From Monoplex corrugatus (taxonomy: Eukaryota > Mollusca > Gastropoda > Littorinimorpha > Ranellidae): a stretch of DNA of 64,000 bases. The DNA lies in NCBI GenBank assembly GCA_030674185.1, contig JAPXFY010000031.1, forward strand, positions 43,686,085-43,750,084, in the 5' to 3' direction. The notes beneath the pieces are model-generated. The model did not search any database. It was not told where the DNA came from and saw only the letters and a list, made by a program, of their open reading frames with translations. Shown here piece after piece: positions 34,621-47,520 of this stretch; position 1 is the first letter of the stretch; every line of letters starts with the position of its first letter. Made by a program: the position numbers and the translations under genes.

Positions 34621-35225
34621 CGGTCGTCGCCACTGGTCGAGGAAATGGATGGACATCAGAGGCCATGACAAGTGGGTATAGACTACGTAATATAGACCTA
34701 GTCTAAAAAAATTATCATTATGTAGATCTAATTAACAAATTATGTAGATTTAAGTAACATCTCTCATAGAGAGAAGATTAGATTTCCAGTTATAGGGCCT
34801 ATATAATATACTATAGTTATTGTGTTGGTTTTACAATGACGAAAGTTACGATCTTTTTGTAAAATAAAACAACTGGACGGGATAGATTAGATGTATATGT
34901 AGCAGAAACCACTTTTATTAACTTTTAACTACTATATTAGTACTAAACTAGTCTGTGGTCATCTGATTTTGTGAATATAGGCTATAATCTGAAAACAATA
35001 TTATGAATATAACTTTAATGTAAAGAATGAACTAATAACCTGAATAAGCAAAAACTGAACATCACTGGAAAGATTTTCATCAGCACAAGACAGATAAAAT
35101 GAGATGATGAAACTTTGCTTTAATTAATTAAATTAGTAAAATTTAAGTTTATCATAGGTTGTGTGAGTGACTCCTCACTCAGTGAGTGTGAGTGAATGCA
35201 TGTTTTGAGTATGGTTGGTGAGTAG

Positions 35226-35852
35226 GGAGAAGAGTGGCAGAATGATTCAGACGTTCACCTGCCAATAACTAAACTCAAGGTTCCAGGGTTTGCTTCCTGT
35301 AGAGGCCTCGACTTTTCTCCTCAGTTTGACTGGAAAATCAAACTGAATGTCTCATTTTTGGAAGAAGACGAAAAACGATTCTGACCCATGTGCCTTCTGG
35401 CTGTGCACGTTAAAGATCCTACGACAGTTGAAAATCATGAAGAGCAGGGCATTGCCCGGCTGCCTTGGTATAAAACATGGGAGAGATAGGTTGATTTTCC
35501 AGTCCCACCCCTAGAAGACCAATTAGCTTTCTTGCTGCCTTTGTGAAGTCTTGGTTAAAAAATGTGAATATGAAGTTGAACTTATTGAAGCGAGGAAGAG
35601 GGGATAGGCACTGCCAGTGTGGTGCTGGTCCCGGGAAAAGTTGAGGTTTCTGCCACTTCATGCCCCTATGAGTATGACCCCACGGTTATGGAACTATTTG
35701 GGTAGGACTTCAGGACCTGGCCAGCTCATGGGTTTTGTGCAGGTTTAAGGCTTGTTCTCATCTCCATCACATGGCACCTGTGACATTAGTGCATGGAATT
35801 CATTCTGAGTGTGGAGACGTCGTTTTGAGAGATTGAAACTGAAACTTGGTGA
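35226..35852 (+). mobile_element. tRNA-headed SINE
   Basis: Head GTGGCAGAATGATTCAGACG (A-box-like) and AAGGTTCCAGGGTTTGCTTC (B-box-like) within 70 bp. Body shared with the inverted copy at 21965-22520: GTCGAGGCCTCTACAGG-type junction, GAAGAGCAGGGCATTGCC, CCAATTAGCTTTCTTGCTGC, GGCCAGCTCATGGGTTT. Confidence 0.7.
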
Positions 35853-35884
35853 GCATGTATGATGTAAACAAGCTTCATAAAAAT

Positions 35885-37335
35885 CTTACCTGAGAGTACT
35901 GAAATAACTATAACTTCAACAGTTGTTGAAATTCTGGCTTGTTACTTGCCACACACAGAGTCCAGGTGTAATAAATGCTGAAAAAGTATGAGTCAAGAGT
36001 TGTCATAAGTTTTGGAACCTAGATATTAAATAGTATTATTATTAATTATTACTTAACAAGCTTAACAAAAATAAAACCTACACGTCATGAAATCATTACA
36101 ACTTCCACAGCTGTTGGAATTCTGGCTTGATATGTGCCATATACTGACTCCAGGAATTACTCATGATGAATTCAATGAAGTCATGATAGTTTTGGTAATT
36201 GACTTGTAAATAAATCTATGTCATATATCTTAAAATGAAAATCTAGATGAGTCATAAAACCAACATAACTTGCGTAATTTTTTTTAATTCTGGCTTATTA
36301 TTTGCCACACACAGACTCCAGGTATTACTGATGATTAAAAACTATGAATAGTCCTGATAGTTTGGTAATCAACCCACAACTGAGTATGGTAATTAACCCA
36401 CCAACTGATTAATTTAATGAACTTAGAGGACTAAAATCTACACTGTAACTTCCACCATTGTTGGAATTGTCATTGCAGCTTGTTATTTTGCACACACAGC
36501 TCCAGGAAATACTCATAATGAAAAACTATGAATGGTCTAAATAGTTTTGGTAATTGACCCAGTAAATGATTAATTACTTTACTGAGCTTTAGAACACCAA
36601 CATACAGAAGTCATGAAACCACTCTAATTTCCACAGTGGTTGGAATTCTGGTTTATTTGCCACACACAGACTGCAGGTATTACTTATGATGAAAAATTAT
36701 GAATATTCATGATGGTTTTGGTATTTAACCTAGTGATTAATTATCTTAATGAGCTTAAAAGACTGAAACCTACATGACTAATGAAACCACTACAACTTCC
36801 ATAATTGTTGGAGTTCTGGCTTGTTATTTGCCTCACACAGACTGCAGGTAATATGGATGATGAAAAACTATGAATAGTCATGATAGTAAGGGTAATTAAC
36901 CAACAGTTAATTAAATTTATAAGCTGAAAAGAATGAAACCTTCATGACTAATGAAACTGCTGTAACTTCCACAATTGTTGGAATTCTGATTTGTTATTTG
37001 CTACTAAAAAATTCCAGGTATTACTGATGATGAAAAACTGAATAGTCATGGCAGTTTTGGTAATTAACCCTGGAACTGTTTGATTATTGTAACTAGCTAA
37101 AAAGGATAGAATAAAATCTACACAACTCTTAAAACTACTATAACTTCCACTGTTGGAATTCTGGCTTGTTGTGTGCCACAGTTCCAGGTATTACTCAAGA
37201 TGAAAAACTGTAGATAGTCACAGTGGTTTTGGTAAGTAACTGAGTAAATAAATTACCAAGGTTAACAAGCTTAAAAAAACCTATATATGACTTATGAAAC
37301 CACTATAACTTCCACAATTAGAGATTCTATAAGAA
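35885..37335. repeat. About 175-bp diverged tandem array, about 8 copies
   Basis: Landmark TTGTTGGAATTCTGGCTTGT recurs at about 35920, 36110, 36280, 36455, 36635, 36803, 36972 and 37147, followed each time by GCCACACACAGACTCCAGGT and GATGAAAAACTATGAATAGT. Spacing 165-191 bp. AT-rich, no coding sequence. Confidence 0.85.
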
Positions 37336-37339
37336 AAAA

Positions 37340-38240
37340 ATTAAGAATTAAAAAATCACACACAAAGCTTCTGTTTCTGTTAAACTGTCTTTTTTCTCCA
37401 TTATTTTAAGAAAGCAAGACAAACATGCTGGACTGTGTCCAGGTGCTATCCTTGTCTTTTTTTGTTTTGTTTTGTTTTGTTTTTGTTTGTCTGTACAGCA
37501 CAATCTTTTCAAAAAAATAACTTTATTTATACTGTCACAAAATGATGTGTGTATATAACTGTCCTGTCACAAAATGCTGCTTGTAATGTAACTTACTCAT
37601 CTGGCACAAAAACCATAACAAATTGTAATAAATGGATCATTTGGTGATCTGGGCTTTTACTTGTTGCTTGGCAGAACTGGTCCCTCACCCAAAAGAAATC
37701 AAGATGAATAAGTGAAATAAAACAAAAATACAATGAAACATTTATAAGACAATCATCATTTCAGAAAACAACCTATTGGGAATTCTGTGACTAAATCTAG
37801 AAACTAAACAGAGCTGCAGCTCCATTTTCTTTTGATCTTGATGGAAATACAAAGCACACATGATACACAACCTATATTTTAACAAAAACAATCAATGTAT
37901 AAATTACAAGTTCCATCAAGAGCTAGCAACTTTAGTAATGATGGGGGAAATGGTCAAGTCATACAGTCATCCTCTTGAATACATCAAGCACATTTTAATT
38001 AGAGGAAACGATCAAATCGTACAGTCATCATTTCTAAAATGCATCAAGCACATTTAAGCTTTTATTATTTATGATCAATCAAGTACTGATGCATCAGCCT
38101 GAACTTCTCTGGCACTGCTTTTCTTTTCCTTAATGGCATGGTTTTTAGAGAAGACATAAGAATGGGAACTGATTTTAAAAAATGTAGGTATATTTCTATA
38201 TGAATATTGAAAAAAAATTGAATAAAAAAGTAAAAACAAG
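37340..38240. other. No feature recognised
   Basis: AT-rich. Two diverged 60-bp repeats (GTCATACAGTCATCCTCTTG and ATCGTACAGTCATCATTTCT) at 37958 and 38014. Confidence 0.5.
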
Positions 38241-38244
38241 ATAA

Positions 38245-38600
38245 TGTGTCATCATCATCATCATGTGCCCAGCCCCATGGTGTTGTGATCATGGCCTTGT
38301 TGCTGGAAGTGCGACATGATCTTTCTCAAAACTGTCTTGATAGAGAGTATGTAATTCAGTTTTGTCATGATCGGACAGCATTTTGATGTCTGAAGTATTG
38401 GATCTTGTTTGGACCAGGGGCTGTGTCTTTTCAGCACAGTGCAAGTGCTTCATGCATTTCTTGTTCAATTATTTCATCAGCTAGTCCAGTTTTCTGTCGA
38501 TTTTTTTTTTTAAGGTCAGCAATGAATTTTCTTTCTTCCTCAAGCTTTTTCTGGTCACTTTGTCGTATGAAATGATGTAGTAGAGCTTTCCCTTGCTCCA
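38245..38600 (-). pseudogene. Internally deleted LINE copy
   Basis: Minus strand begins KKLEEERKFIADLKKKNRQK and DEIIEQEMHEALALC, then TAPGPNKIQY, the start of a LINE reverse transcriptase domain. Near 38310 it changes into the RTE-like 3' tail (GGCCATGATCACAACACC..ATGATGATGATGACAC). Confidence 0.6.
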
Positions 38601-39039
38601 GTAACATATTTATCACTCCCACCCTGGAGTTTGCCAGTGGGAAGTGTTGCTCCTGTAGCACATTTGTCACCACCCACCCTGGAGTCTGCCACAGACACAC
38701 GCACACACACGCATACACAGTATACACTGATTTTGGGAGGAAACTTTTATGTATGTGGTCATGGCTACTAAATGATGTCTAAAATGTGTGACGTATAATC
38801 AACAAAATGAATCATCTGTCTAAAGAAAGATAGTGTGCAACTAACAGCAGGACAAAAGTCATCTTGCGAGTCAATCGGACATTTATTGCTCCATACATAG
38901 AAAATATATGATGTTCTTTCTACATAACATCACACGTTGTCACAAACTCTGTAAATAATAATATAATAATTACAGTATAAATGTTTATATAGCGCAAAAT
39001 CTTGATATAAATCAAACCTAAGCGCTGAACATACACATA

Positions 39040-39058
39040 CGCACGCACGCACGCACGC

Positions 39059-39119
<61 letters not shown>
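39040..39119. repeat. (CA)n inside the LINE tail
   Basis: CGCACGCACGCAC then pure CA; a corresponding CA tract sits at the same place in the sister LINE tail at 53808-53909, so the tract travels with the LINE 3' region. Confidence 0.88.
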
Positions 39120-39121
<2 letters not shown>

Positions 39122-40420
39122 GCTATAAATGGGGAAAAAGAAGAAAAGCAATGGAAAAATTATAGAAAACATATATACAAATGTAAATTACAATGTGATT
39201 CCACTCCGAGCGGAGACAGACTGCAGTGGGAGTTGAGTGAGGTCAGGATTTTATGCAGAGGAGAAAAGGTGAGTTTTGAGAGCAGACTTGAAGGAGACAA
39301 AAGTAGGTCGCTGACGGACTGAGAGAGGACGTTTGTTCCAGGAGAGTGGACTAGAAACAGAAGGCTCGTGGACCATAGGTATTGAGCTTAGTGCGTGGAA
39401 AGCGAAAAGTGAGAGGATCGGAGGCAGAGTGGAGGGTATGTGAGGGAACATAGATCTCAAGTAAGCTTGACAGGTAATCGGGGGCTGCGTTATTGAGGCT
39501 TTTGTAGCAGATGGTGTCTAGTTTGTACTGTATGCACTTTGATACAGGGAGCCAGTGAAGTTGTGCCTGGAGAGGGGAGATGTGGTCAGCTTTTTTCTTT
39601 TTGAGTACAAGGTGTGCAGCATTGTTTTGAATGCGCTGTAGGATGTGAATGGTGGAGGCAGGAAGACCAGACAGGAGTGAATTGCAATAGTCAATCACGG
39701 CTGTGCAAAACTGGCCAAATCGTTCTCTTTAGTTTATCTGCTGACGGCAGCTGTAGGCCTTCAAAACCTGGCATTCCAGAGTGGGGGAAGGGGTGGGATG
39801 CGGGGTCGAGACCGGGTCACGGCAGTAGCTGCGGATGAATCCCTTCTTTGTCTGTATTAAAACTTGATCATTTTACCCGATCTTCTCCAGTCTGTAGACA
39901 CGGAACCTAAGATTTCTGGATGTTGATTTTTTTGTGATTTACAAGTTTGTTCTAAGTGCCTGCGTTACAACTAAGAATCATAATTTGTACTCATTGACTG
40001 AAGTTTGTAATCTACAAATTTTTGCAGTGACTATGTGTTCAGCTGCTGTGCTTTTTTTTGTTAAAACGTGTATTCTTCACGTGTTGAAACTTCTAGTTCC
40101 GCTGATACCGAGTTTTTGCCCCCCCCCCCCCCCCCTTTTTTTTTTCTTTTCGTTTTCTCATCCTTTTGTTCTCGTTTTATTGTATTTATTATTTTTTTTT
40201 TTTTTGCGTTGACTTGGAGACTGGTTTCCAAATATATATGTGATGCTGAAGTGTTGAGGTGTATGAAGTTAAGTGAAAGTTTAAGGATAAGTTACTCACT
40301 ATAATCTACTTTGAACATCACATCATTCAGTCTTGTACTCAGAGCACTGTTGTGAGAGAACTGAACAGTTTTGTTGTTTCCTTACTTATTAGTGTTAAGT
40401 GTTGTGCGTCGAATTGAACA

Positions 40421-43171
40421 ATGGCTGTTGTTTATGAACACACTGCGTTTTTGCACAATGAGAGACTTCAGTCTTTGTGTCGAGTATGTGGTGGGCGTTC
40501 CAGCAAAAAAACAAAGCCCAGGGCTGCCATTCTCTGTCAGTATGTGACATCAGAACTTCAAGGTTCTTTGAAATAGATATTTCGTGCGACAGTCCAGTTA
40601 TTCACTCTAGCACTCTGTGCTCAAAGTGCTATGCACGGCTGAGAAAATTGAAGATGTTGTCTGTTCCATCGAAAACGATATTGAAAACCAGTCTGTCTGA
40701 TGTGGAGAAGGCAGCACCGATGTGGGTTAACTTTGATGCAGCCTTGTCTGTTCACCAGTGTTCCGTTTGCTCCGTGTTTGTCAGTCAATCAAAGGGAGGA
40801 AGGCCAGCCAAAAGAAAGAGAAGCTCACAACAGCCACAACAGAGCAGTTCCATTGATGGCCATGATATGGACATGGAATCCGACGACAGCAACTCAACCT
40901 TTCTCCCCACTGACACTTCCACTCCCAGGAAGAGCTCCTTCCATGGTCCAGTCGGTGCGACACAAGCATCTTTCAGTGACATGCAAACCTCTCCCATCGC
41001 ACAAAAAAGCAACACAACAGACACTTGCATACAAACAACACCCCAAAAAGCCATGTCAGTGGTGCAAACTGTTGACAGCACAACCTCTCCTATTGTCAAG
41101 TCTGTAGTTCGTCATGTCAGTGAACTGAGTGGTCCTCTCAGCAGAGATGAAGAACAATACCTAACAGCACTTAGACGCATTAAAATAGCAGAGTCTGACG
41201 ACAAATCAACCGCCAGACTAAAAACAAAAGGCCAGCCTATCATCATGAGAAAAGTAGTAAAACCACGGAAGCCATCAGTTGTGGCCGGACTGGCACTTAA
41301 AAAGAAAAGAGCAAGACAGGTAGACAGGTTTCGACTTGGTGTATCAGGATCCTCACCAGACGACACAGTGCGACAGCAAGCAGCAGAACTGAAGAAGACA
41401 ACGAAAACATACCAACAAAGAGTTCTACAGGCTGCAGGATTTAACAAGCCCTCAGTTACTTGCGAAGCAAGGGCTGGCATGGAGAACAGGTCTTGGCCTC
41501 AGCTGGAGCAAGCAGAGAAAGCAACGCCAGTTTGTCAGAAGTCTGGGCATTAAACTGGAAAGTGAAAAGGCCGAAAGGCGTCTTCAGAGAAAAATAATGT
41601 GCAGTGATATTAAAATCCAACACATGAGACTGGAGTCAGCAGATAGTCCAAGTCAAGACAGCATGCCAGTTGGACTCTGTGGGAGTGATGATCTACCACC
41701 CTTTGTCAGAAATATTCTTGACGAGTGTGACCAAGAAAACCTGCTGACCTGGCATGATGATTCCATCCCAGAAAACGAGGTGTGGGTGAAGATCGGCGGG
41801 AGACCATGGGGGTGGCAGCTTTAAGCTCATGCTACAGGTGGCCAACGTGAAGGAGCCAAACTCAAAGCAAAACACCATCTTGCTGGAGCTGGCCAACTGT
41901 AAGGACAACCACAACAACCTGAAAAAACTGCTTCGACCATACAAACGCCAGGTTGCAAATCTACAGCAGGCAGAATGGAAAGGGAAACAAATCCGAGTTT
42001 TTCTGTTCAAAAACTACGAATTTCTCACGAAAATCTACGGCCTGTCCGGTGCACAGTCACTCCACCCCTGTTTATGGTGCACCACATCAAAGAGGTACCT
42101 TCAGAAAATCAGGCTGAGCAGCCCGTGGCTTCAAAAAGAAGCCTGAAGAGCATCAAACGTGACAGACGGCGGTTCAGAATCCACGGCGGTAATGACAAGA
42201 AAAAAGCCAAGTCATTTAACAATGCAATACACACCCCACTGTTTGATGTTCCACTCAGCCAGGTTGCCCCACCCTATCTCCATATTCTTCTTGGTCTGGC
42301 GAAAAAGCACCATGATCTCCTGGAGGAGGACTGTCATCGTCTTGACAAACATACAGCAGCATGTTTGGCAGAGGATAGAGAGAAAATATATGAAAATATG
42401 TCACCTTTTGGGAAATATGTCAACAATATGCAAAAATTAAAAGCAGGAATCATCGATAAGGAGAGGGAGCTGGACAGGCTGGGGACAGAATTAGCTTTTT
42501 TATGACCTTTCTGCACAGACTGGCGAGGGTGATGCAGCTTTGTTTGATCGACGGCAGAAAGAGGAGGAGTACAACGAACTCCTACAGGACATAGAAGAAG
42601 AAGAAGAAGAATGTAGAAGACAGCCACTGGCATTTCGCTTAGGGCCTGTAACATCTAATCTAGACATTGCACTGAGGGAAAACAAAATTACAGTGCAGGC
42701 CTACCATGGACGTAGTTTTGTTGCAACCACTGCCACAAATATCTTCAGCCAAGCGTGACTGAGAACATATGCCAATCAGTCGCCCACATCACAGACACAC
42801 TGACGTCTGATACGACCATCAAGAAACAAGCTGTTGATATTGGGAAGAAATACTACAGGCTGAATTCTCTGTACCACCGCATTCACAGGAAAATTTCACA
42901 CACAAAACCAGTAACAGAAGTGGACATCAAGGAAACTGAACAATATATTAGTGACTATATGGCTTATTTCAGACAACACTTCCCCAAAACTAAGATAATC
43001 CCCAAGCAACACATTCTGGAACACCACTGCCTGGAGTTCATGAAAACCTGGCACTTTGGCTTGGGACTGCATGGTGAACAGGGTGGAGAAGAGACACATG
43101 CCTTCGTCAACGAACTGAAAGTGAGAGTTCAGGTGTCAACAGAGCAGAGGACAAGGTGCGCGTGCTTTTGA
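40421..43171 (+). pseudogene. RAG1 N-terminal-like zinc region + DDE-like transposase, proximal copy, frameshifted
   Basis: The chosen start is the ATG at 40421 (MAVVYEHTAFLHNERLQSLC). The N-terminal part shows three zinc-type clusters in RAG1 order: LCRVCGG, then IDISCDSPVIHS with LCSKCYARLRK, then HQCSVC followed by the basic GRPAKRKR. A Ser/Thr-rich linker follows (about 41000-41200). The C-terminal half has a GG-rich motif, FLFKNYEFL, LHPCLWC, a coiled coil, an acidic run, FRQHFPKTKIIPKQHILEHH and GLGLHGEQGGEETH, resembling the acidic-residue blocks of a DDE/D recombinase. The frame breaks near 40530-40555, 41470-41510, 41807 (extra G), 42065-42090, 42500 (extra T), 42721 and 43133. Only this copy holds the N-terminal cysteines, because the duplication starts at 40719. 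The function, DNA transposition, is inferred from termini and motifs. Confidence 0.7.
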
Positions 43172-44799
43172 AGGAACACATGACAGTTGTGTCTCCTCTC
43201 CTCCGTGCAGCCATGCCCTTTAGAACGCACCGACAAAGGGCACCAAGAAATAGTATTTAAAGCCAGTTGTAATCACACTTTTTTTTAAAATACCAATTTG
43301 TTCAAGGAATATTTACAGTGTATAGCAGTGACGTTAGGGCCAGAGTCAGCTAGGATAGAGCTGTGCGTTTGAGTGTCTGGTGAAAAAAAGAGTTAAAAAA
43401 GGAACAAATGTTGTGAATGTAGAAAACCCTTTTAGACCAGGCAACACTTATGCCAGGAAAAAGTGAGTTTTGAATAAAAATGTGCAGAAGGTCCAGACTG
43501 TGACGGTTTTTAAAGGTGGGTTTTTTTTTTTTTCATTTATGCATTTCCCCCTGCGATTTAACAGGTGCTAAAAAGAAAATTTTCAAAATTTTGATTTCCA
43601 TGATTCTTTTTAACAACACTAAAAGCTGCAATGAAAGGGTTTTCTTTTAAGGAGGAAACACAAGGGTTGACTCGACGTTGAAACAGACAGGGAAAAACAC
43701 ACTGAAATTGTTTTGCAGTCTTTAGATAGCTTTTGTAGTTCTTGTAGCTTTTATTTTTTTCGTCACAGTTGGCTAATGAATAAATACAATAGTGAACAAC
43801 AGTTCAGTGGGGTGGATGTGTTGTCTGTTTATCCGAGAAATTGACCGACATGTGCAGTTGAGTGTACACTATTCCTTACTGTGTTAAAAACTTCAAAACC
43901 CGCATTCAACACGCACCCAGAAGTGTGTGATGACCAACCTCTTGACCCCAATTCAGTGGAAATAATTAAAACGGCGCCTCTCCTCCCCCGTTCAGGTCGA
44001 AAACTTTCAAGTAAGTGGAGGTGCACGCTGGCATGCCGTAGTTTGTGTGGCTTGTTGTTCTGTGTGCATAGAAACTGTCAGGACTGCATAACGGCGGTTT
44101 TAAAACCCGCAAAATTTTGTGAAATCGGAATTAACCGTCTCCGTACTTGTGATTGTGCATGTATTTGAACTAACACTGCAGTCTGCTTTGCCAGTCAAAC
44201 ATAATCGTGTTTGGTGTCATTTTAAAGCTCGTGGTTCTGGCCATCCAGCTATCTACAATACACTCTTGTTTGGCTAAAGCGCTTTTAAAAAAAATATGGC
44301 ATTTAAAGTCATACCCATTTCCCCCAGTTAAACGCCAGAGTCAGCTTTGGGTGCTGACAGGCCAGATAAAAACAGTTGCCCAGGGGGGCAGGATCAGGTC
44401 GGGGCACGCAAGGTCACGCATCGGGCCCGCAACTAAAAGGGCAATGCAAGCATTATTGAAGGAGAGAACGAGTTTTGCAGTTGTTTCGGATAGAAAGATA
44501 CTTCTGATCAGGCTCATACGATGGAGGTGATAATAGCAAGATCTGGAGTTGAGAAACAAAGTTTTTGGGGCATTTTTTTATGGACGGGAGTAGAGCAAGG
44601 TAGACACCAAGGTTTTTAGCTGAATCAGATAGTTGGACTGTGTGTAACATAATGGGAGAGAAGAGGAAGCAGCTGAGAAAGTTTCTGATGGGTGCCAGTG
44701 AGGATAGCTGCTGTCATATCATCGTTAGTGAAGTTTATTGTATGTAATTCAGATCAAAACCCATGACTCCCACCACCACCACCAGTGTTTTGCAAAATC

Positions 44800-44896
44800 T
44801 TAACCCTTTGACTACCTCACCTATCACTGTTTCCTGCATGCTCTCACTGATGGACATGAGGATGCTAGTGGATAGGGTGAGGGGGTTCAGGTTTAA
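44800..44896. mobile_element. TTAA palindromic MITE, degraded copy in duplication unit 1
   Basis: Counterpart of 49069-49171 with several small indels; it begins TTAACCCTTTGACTACC and ends GGTTTAA. Confidence 0.55.
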
Positions 44897-44986
44897 TGTT
44901 CCAAGTAACAGTTGTGGTGTGAGTCAAGAGGGCGCTGTACAGTTGGTAGGTGAAGTCACTGTCTTGAAGTTGGGTGTCAATCAGCA

Positions 44987-47520
44987 TAGATGTGGGTTAA
45001 CTTTGATGCAGCCTTGTCTGTTCACCAGTGTTCCGTTTGCTCCGTGTTTGTCAGTCAATCAAAGGGAGGAAGGCCAGCCAAAAGAAAGAGAAGCTCACAA
45101 CAGCCACAACAGAGCAGTTCCATTGATGGCCATGATATGGACATGGAATCCGACGACAGCAACTCAACCTTTCTCCCCACTGACACTTCCACTCCCAGGA
45201 AGAGCTCCTTCCATGGTCCAGTCGGTGCGACACAAGCATCTTTCAGTGACATGCAAACCTCTCCCATCGCACAAAAAAGCAACACAACAGACACTTGCAT
45301 ACAAACAACACCCCAAAAAGCCATGTCAGTGGTGCAAACTGTTGACAGCACAACCTCTCCTATTGTCAAGTCTGTAGTTCGTCATGTCAGTGAACTGAGT
45401 GGTCCTCTCAGCAGAGATGAAGAACAATACCTAACAGCACTTAGACGCATTAAAATAGCAGAGTCTGACGACAAATCAACCGCCAGACTAAAAACAAAAG
45501 GCCAGCCTATCATCATGAGAAAAGTAGTAAAACCACGGAAGCCATCAGTTGTGGCCGGACTGGCACTTAAAAAGAAAAGAGCAAGACAGGTAGACAGGTT
45601 TCGACTTGGTGTATCAGGATCCTCACCAGACGACACAGTGCGACAGCAAGCAGCAGAACTGAAGAAGACAACGAAAACATACCAACAAAGAGTTCTACAG
45701 GCTGCAGGATTTAACAAGCCCTCAGTTACTTGCGAAGCAAGGGCTGGCATGGAGAACAGGTCTTGGCCTCAGCTGGAGCAAGCAGAGAAAGCAACGCCAG
45801 TTTGTCAGAAGTCTGGGCATTAAACTGGAAAGTGAAAAGGCCGAAAGGCGTCTTCAGAGAAAAATAATGTGCAGTGATATTAAAATCCAACACATGAGAC
45901 TGGAGTCAGCAGATAGTCCAAGTCAAGACAGCATGCCAGTTGGACTCTGTGGGAGTGATGATCTACCACCCTTTGTCAGAAATATTCTTGACGAGTGTGA
46001 CCAAGAAAACCTGCTGACCTGGCATGATGATTCCATCCCAGAAAACGAGGTGTGGGTGAAGATCGGCGGAGACCATGGGGGTGGCAGCTTTAAGCTCATG
46101 CTACAGGTGGCCAACGTGAAGGAGCCAAACTCAAAGCAAAACACCATCTTGCTGGAGCTGGCCAACTGTAAGGACAACCACAACAACCTGAAAAAACTGC
46201 TTCGACCATACAAACGCCAGGTTGCAAATCTACAGCAGGCAGAATGGAAAGGGAAACAAATCCGAGTTTTTCTGTTCAAAAACTACGAATTTCTCACGAA
46301 AATCTACGGCCTGTCCGGTGCACAGTCACTCCACCCTGTTTATGGTGCACCACATCAAAGAGGTACCTTCAGAAAATCAGGCTGAGCAGCCCGTGGCTTC
46401 AAAAAGAAGCCTGAAGAGCATCAAACGTGACAGACGGCGGTTCAGAATCCACGGCGGTAATGACAAGAAAAAAGCCAAGTCATTTAACAATGCAATACAC
46501 ACCCCACTGTTTGATGTTCCACTCAGCCAGGTTGCCCCACCCTATCTCCATATTCTTCTTGGTCTGGCGAAAAAGCACCATGATCTCCTGGAGGAGGACT
46601 GTCATCGTCTTGACAAACATACAGCAGCATGTTTGGCAGAGGATAGAGAGAAAATATATGAAAATATGTCACCTTTTGGGAAATATGTCAACAATATGCA
46701 AAAATTAAAAGCAGGAATCATCGATAAGGAGAGGGAGCTGGACAGGCTGGGGACAGAATTAGCTTTTTATGACCTTTCTGCACAGACTGGCGAGGGTGAT
46801 GCAGCTTTGTTTGATCGACGGCAGAAAGAGGAGGAGTACAACGAACTCCTACAGGACATAGAAGAAGAAGAAGAAGAATGTAGAAGACAGCCACTGGCAT
46901 TTCGCTTAGGGCCTGTAACATCTAATCTAGACATTGCACTGAGGGAAAACAAAATTACAGTGCAGGCCTACCATGGACGTAGTTTTGTTGGCAACCACTG
47001 CCACAAATATCTTCAGCCAAGCGTGACTGAGAACATATGCCAATCAGTCGCCCACATCACAGACACACTGACGTCTGATACGACCATCAAGAAACAAGCT
47101 GTTGATATTGGGAAGAAATACTACAGGCTGAATTCTCTGTACCACCGCATTCACAGGAAAATTTCACACACAAAACCAGTAACAGAAGTGGACATCAAGG
47201 AAACTGAACAATATATTAGTGACTATATGGCTTATTTCAGACAACACTTCCCCAAAACTAAGATAATCCCCAAGCAACACATTCTGGAACACCACTGCCT
47301 GGAGTTCATGAAAACCTGGCACTTTGGCTTGGGACTGCATGGTGAACAGGGTGGAGAAGAGACACATGCCTTCGTCAACGAACTGAAAGTGAGAGTTCGA
47401 GGTGTCAACAGAGCAGAGGACAAGGTGCGCGTGCTTTTGAAGGAACACATGACAGTTGTGTCTCCTCTCCTCCGTGCAGCCATGCCCTTTAACGCACCGA
47501 CAAAGGGCACCAAGAAATAG
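44987..47520 (+). pseudogene. Distal, better-preserved copy of the RAG1-N-like transposase (5'-truncated)
   Basis: Nearly identical to 40719-43250 at an offset of 4270. It starts inside the gene at MWVNFDAALSVHQCSVCSVF, so it lacks the first two zinc clusters. It reads in three long segments: 44990-45823, 45867-46385 and 46222-47520 (432 aa). The two breaks near 45740-45780 and 46330-46350 are also found in the proximal copy, so they predate the duplication or are shared errors. The C-terminal segment is intact: KKHHDLLEEDCHRLDKHTAA, the coiled coil KERELDRLGTELA, a run of Glu, YHGRSFVGNHCHKYL, PKQHILEHHCLEFM, GLGLHGEQGGEETHAF, ending APTKGTKK and TAG at 47518-47520. GGDHGGG is in frame here (46066 region). 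YHGRSFVGNH and GEQGGE recall a transposase-like family I know from cnidarian genomes. Confidence 0.7.

Noticed and set aside
40785..41480. Minus-strand frames (104-122 aa), repeated at 45055-45750
   Set aside because: Antisense shadows of the RAG1-N-like transposase, duplicated with it.
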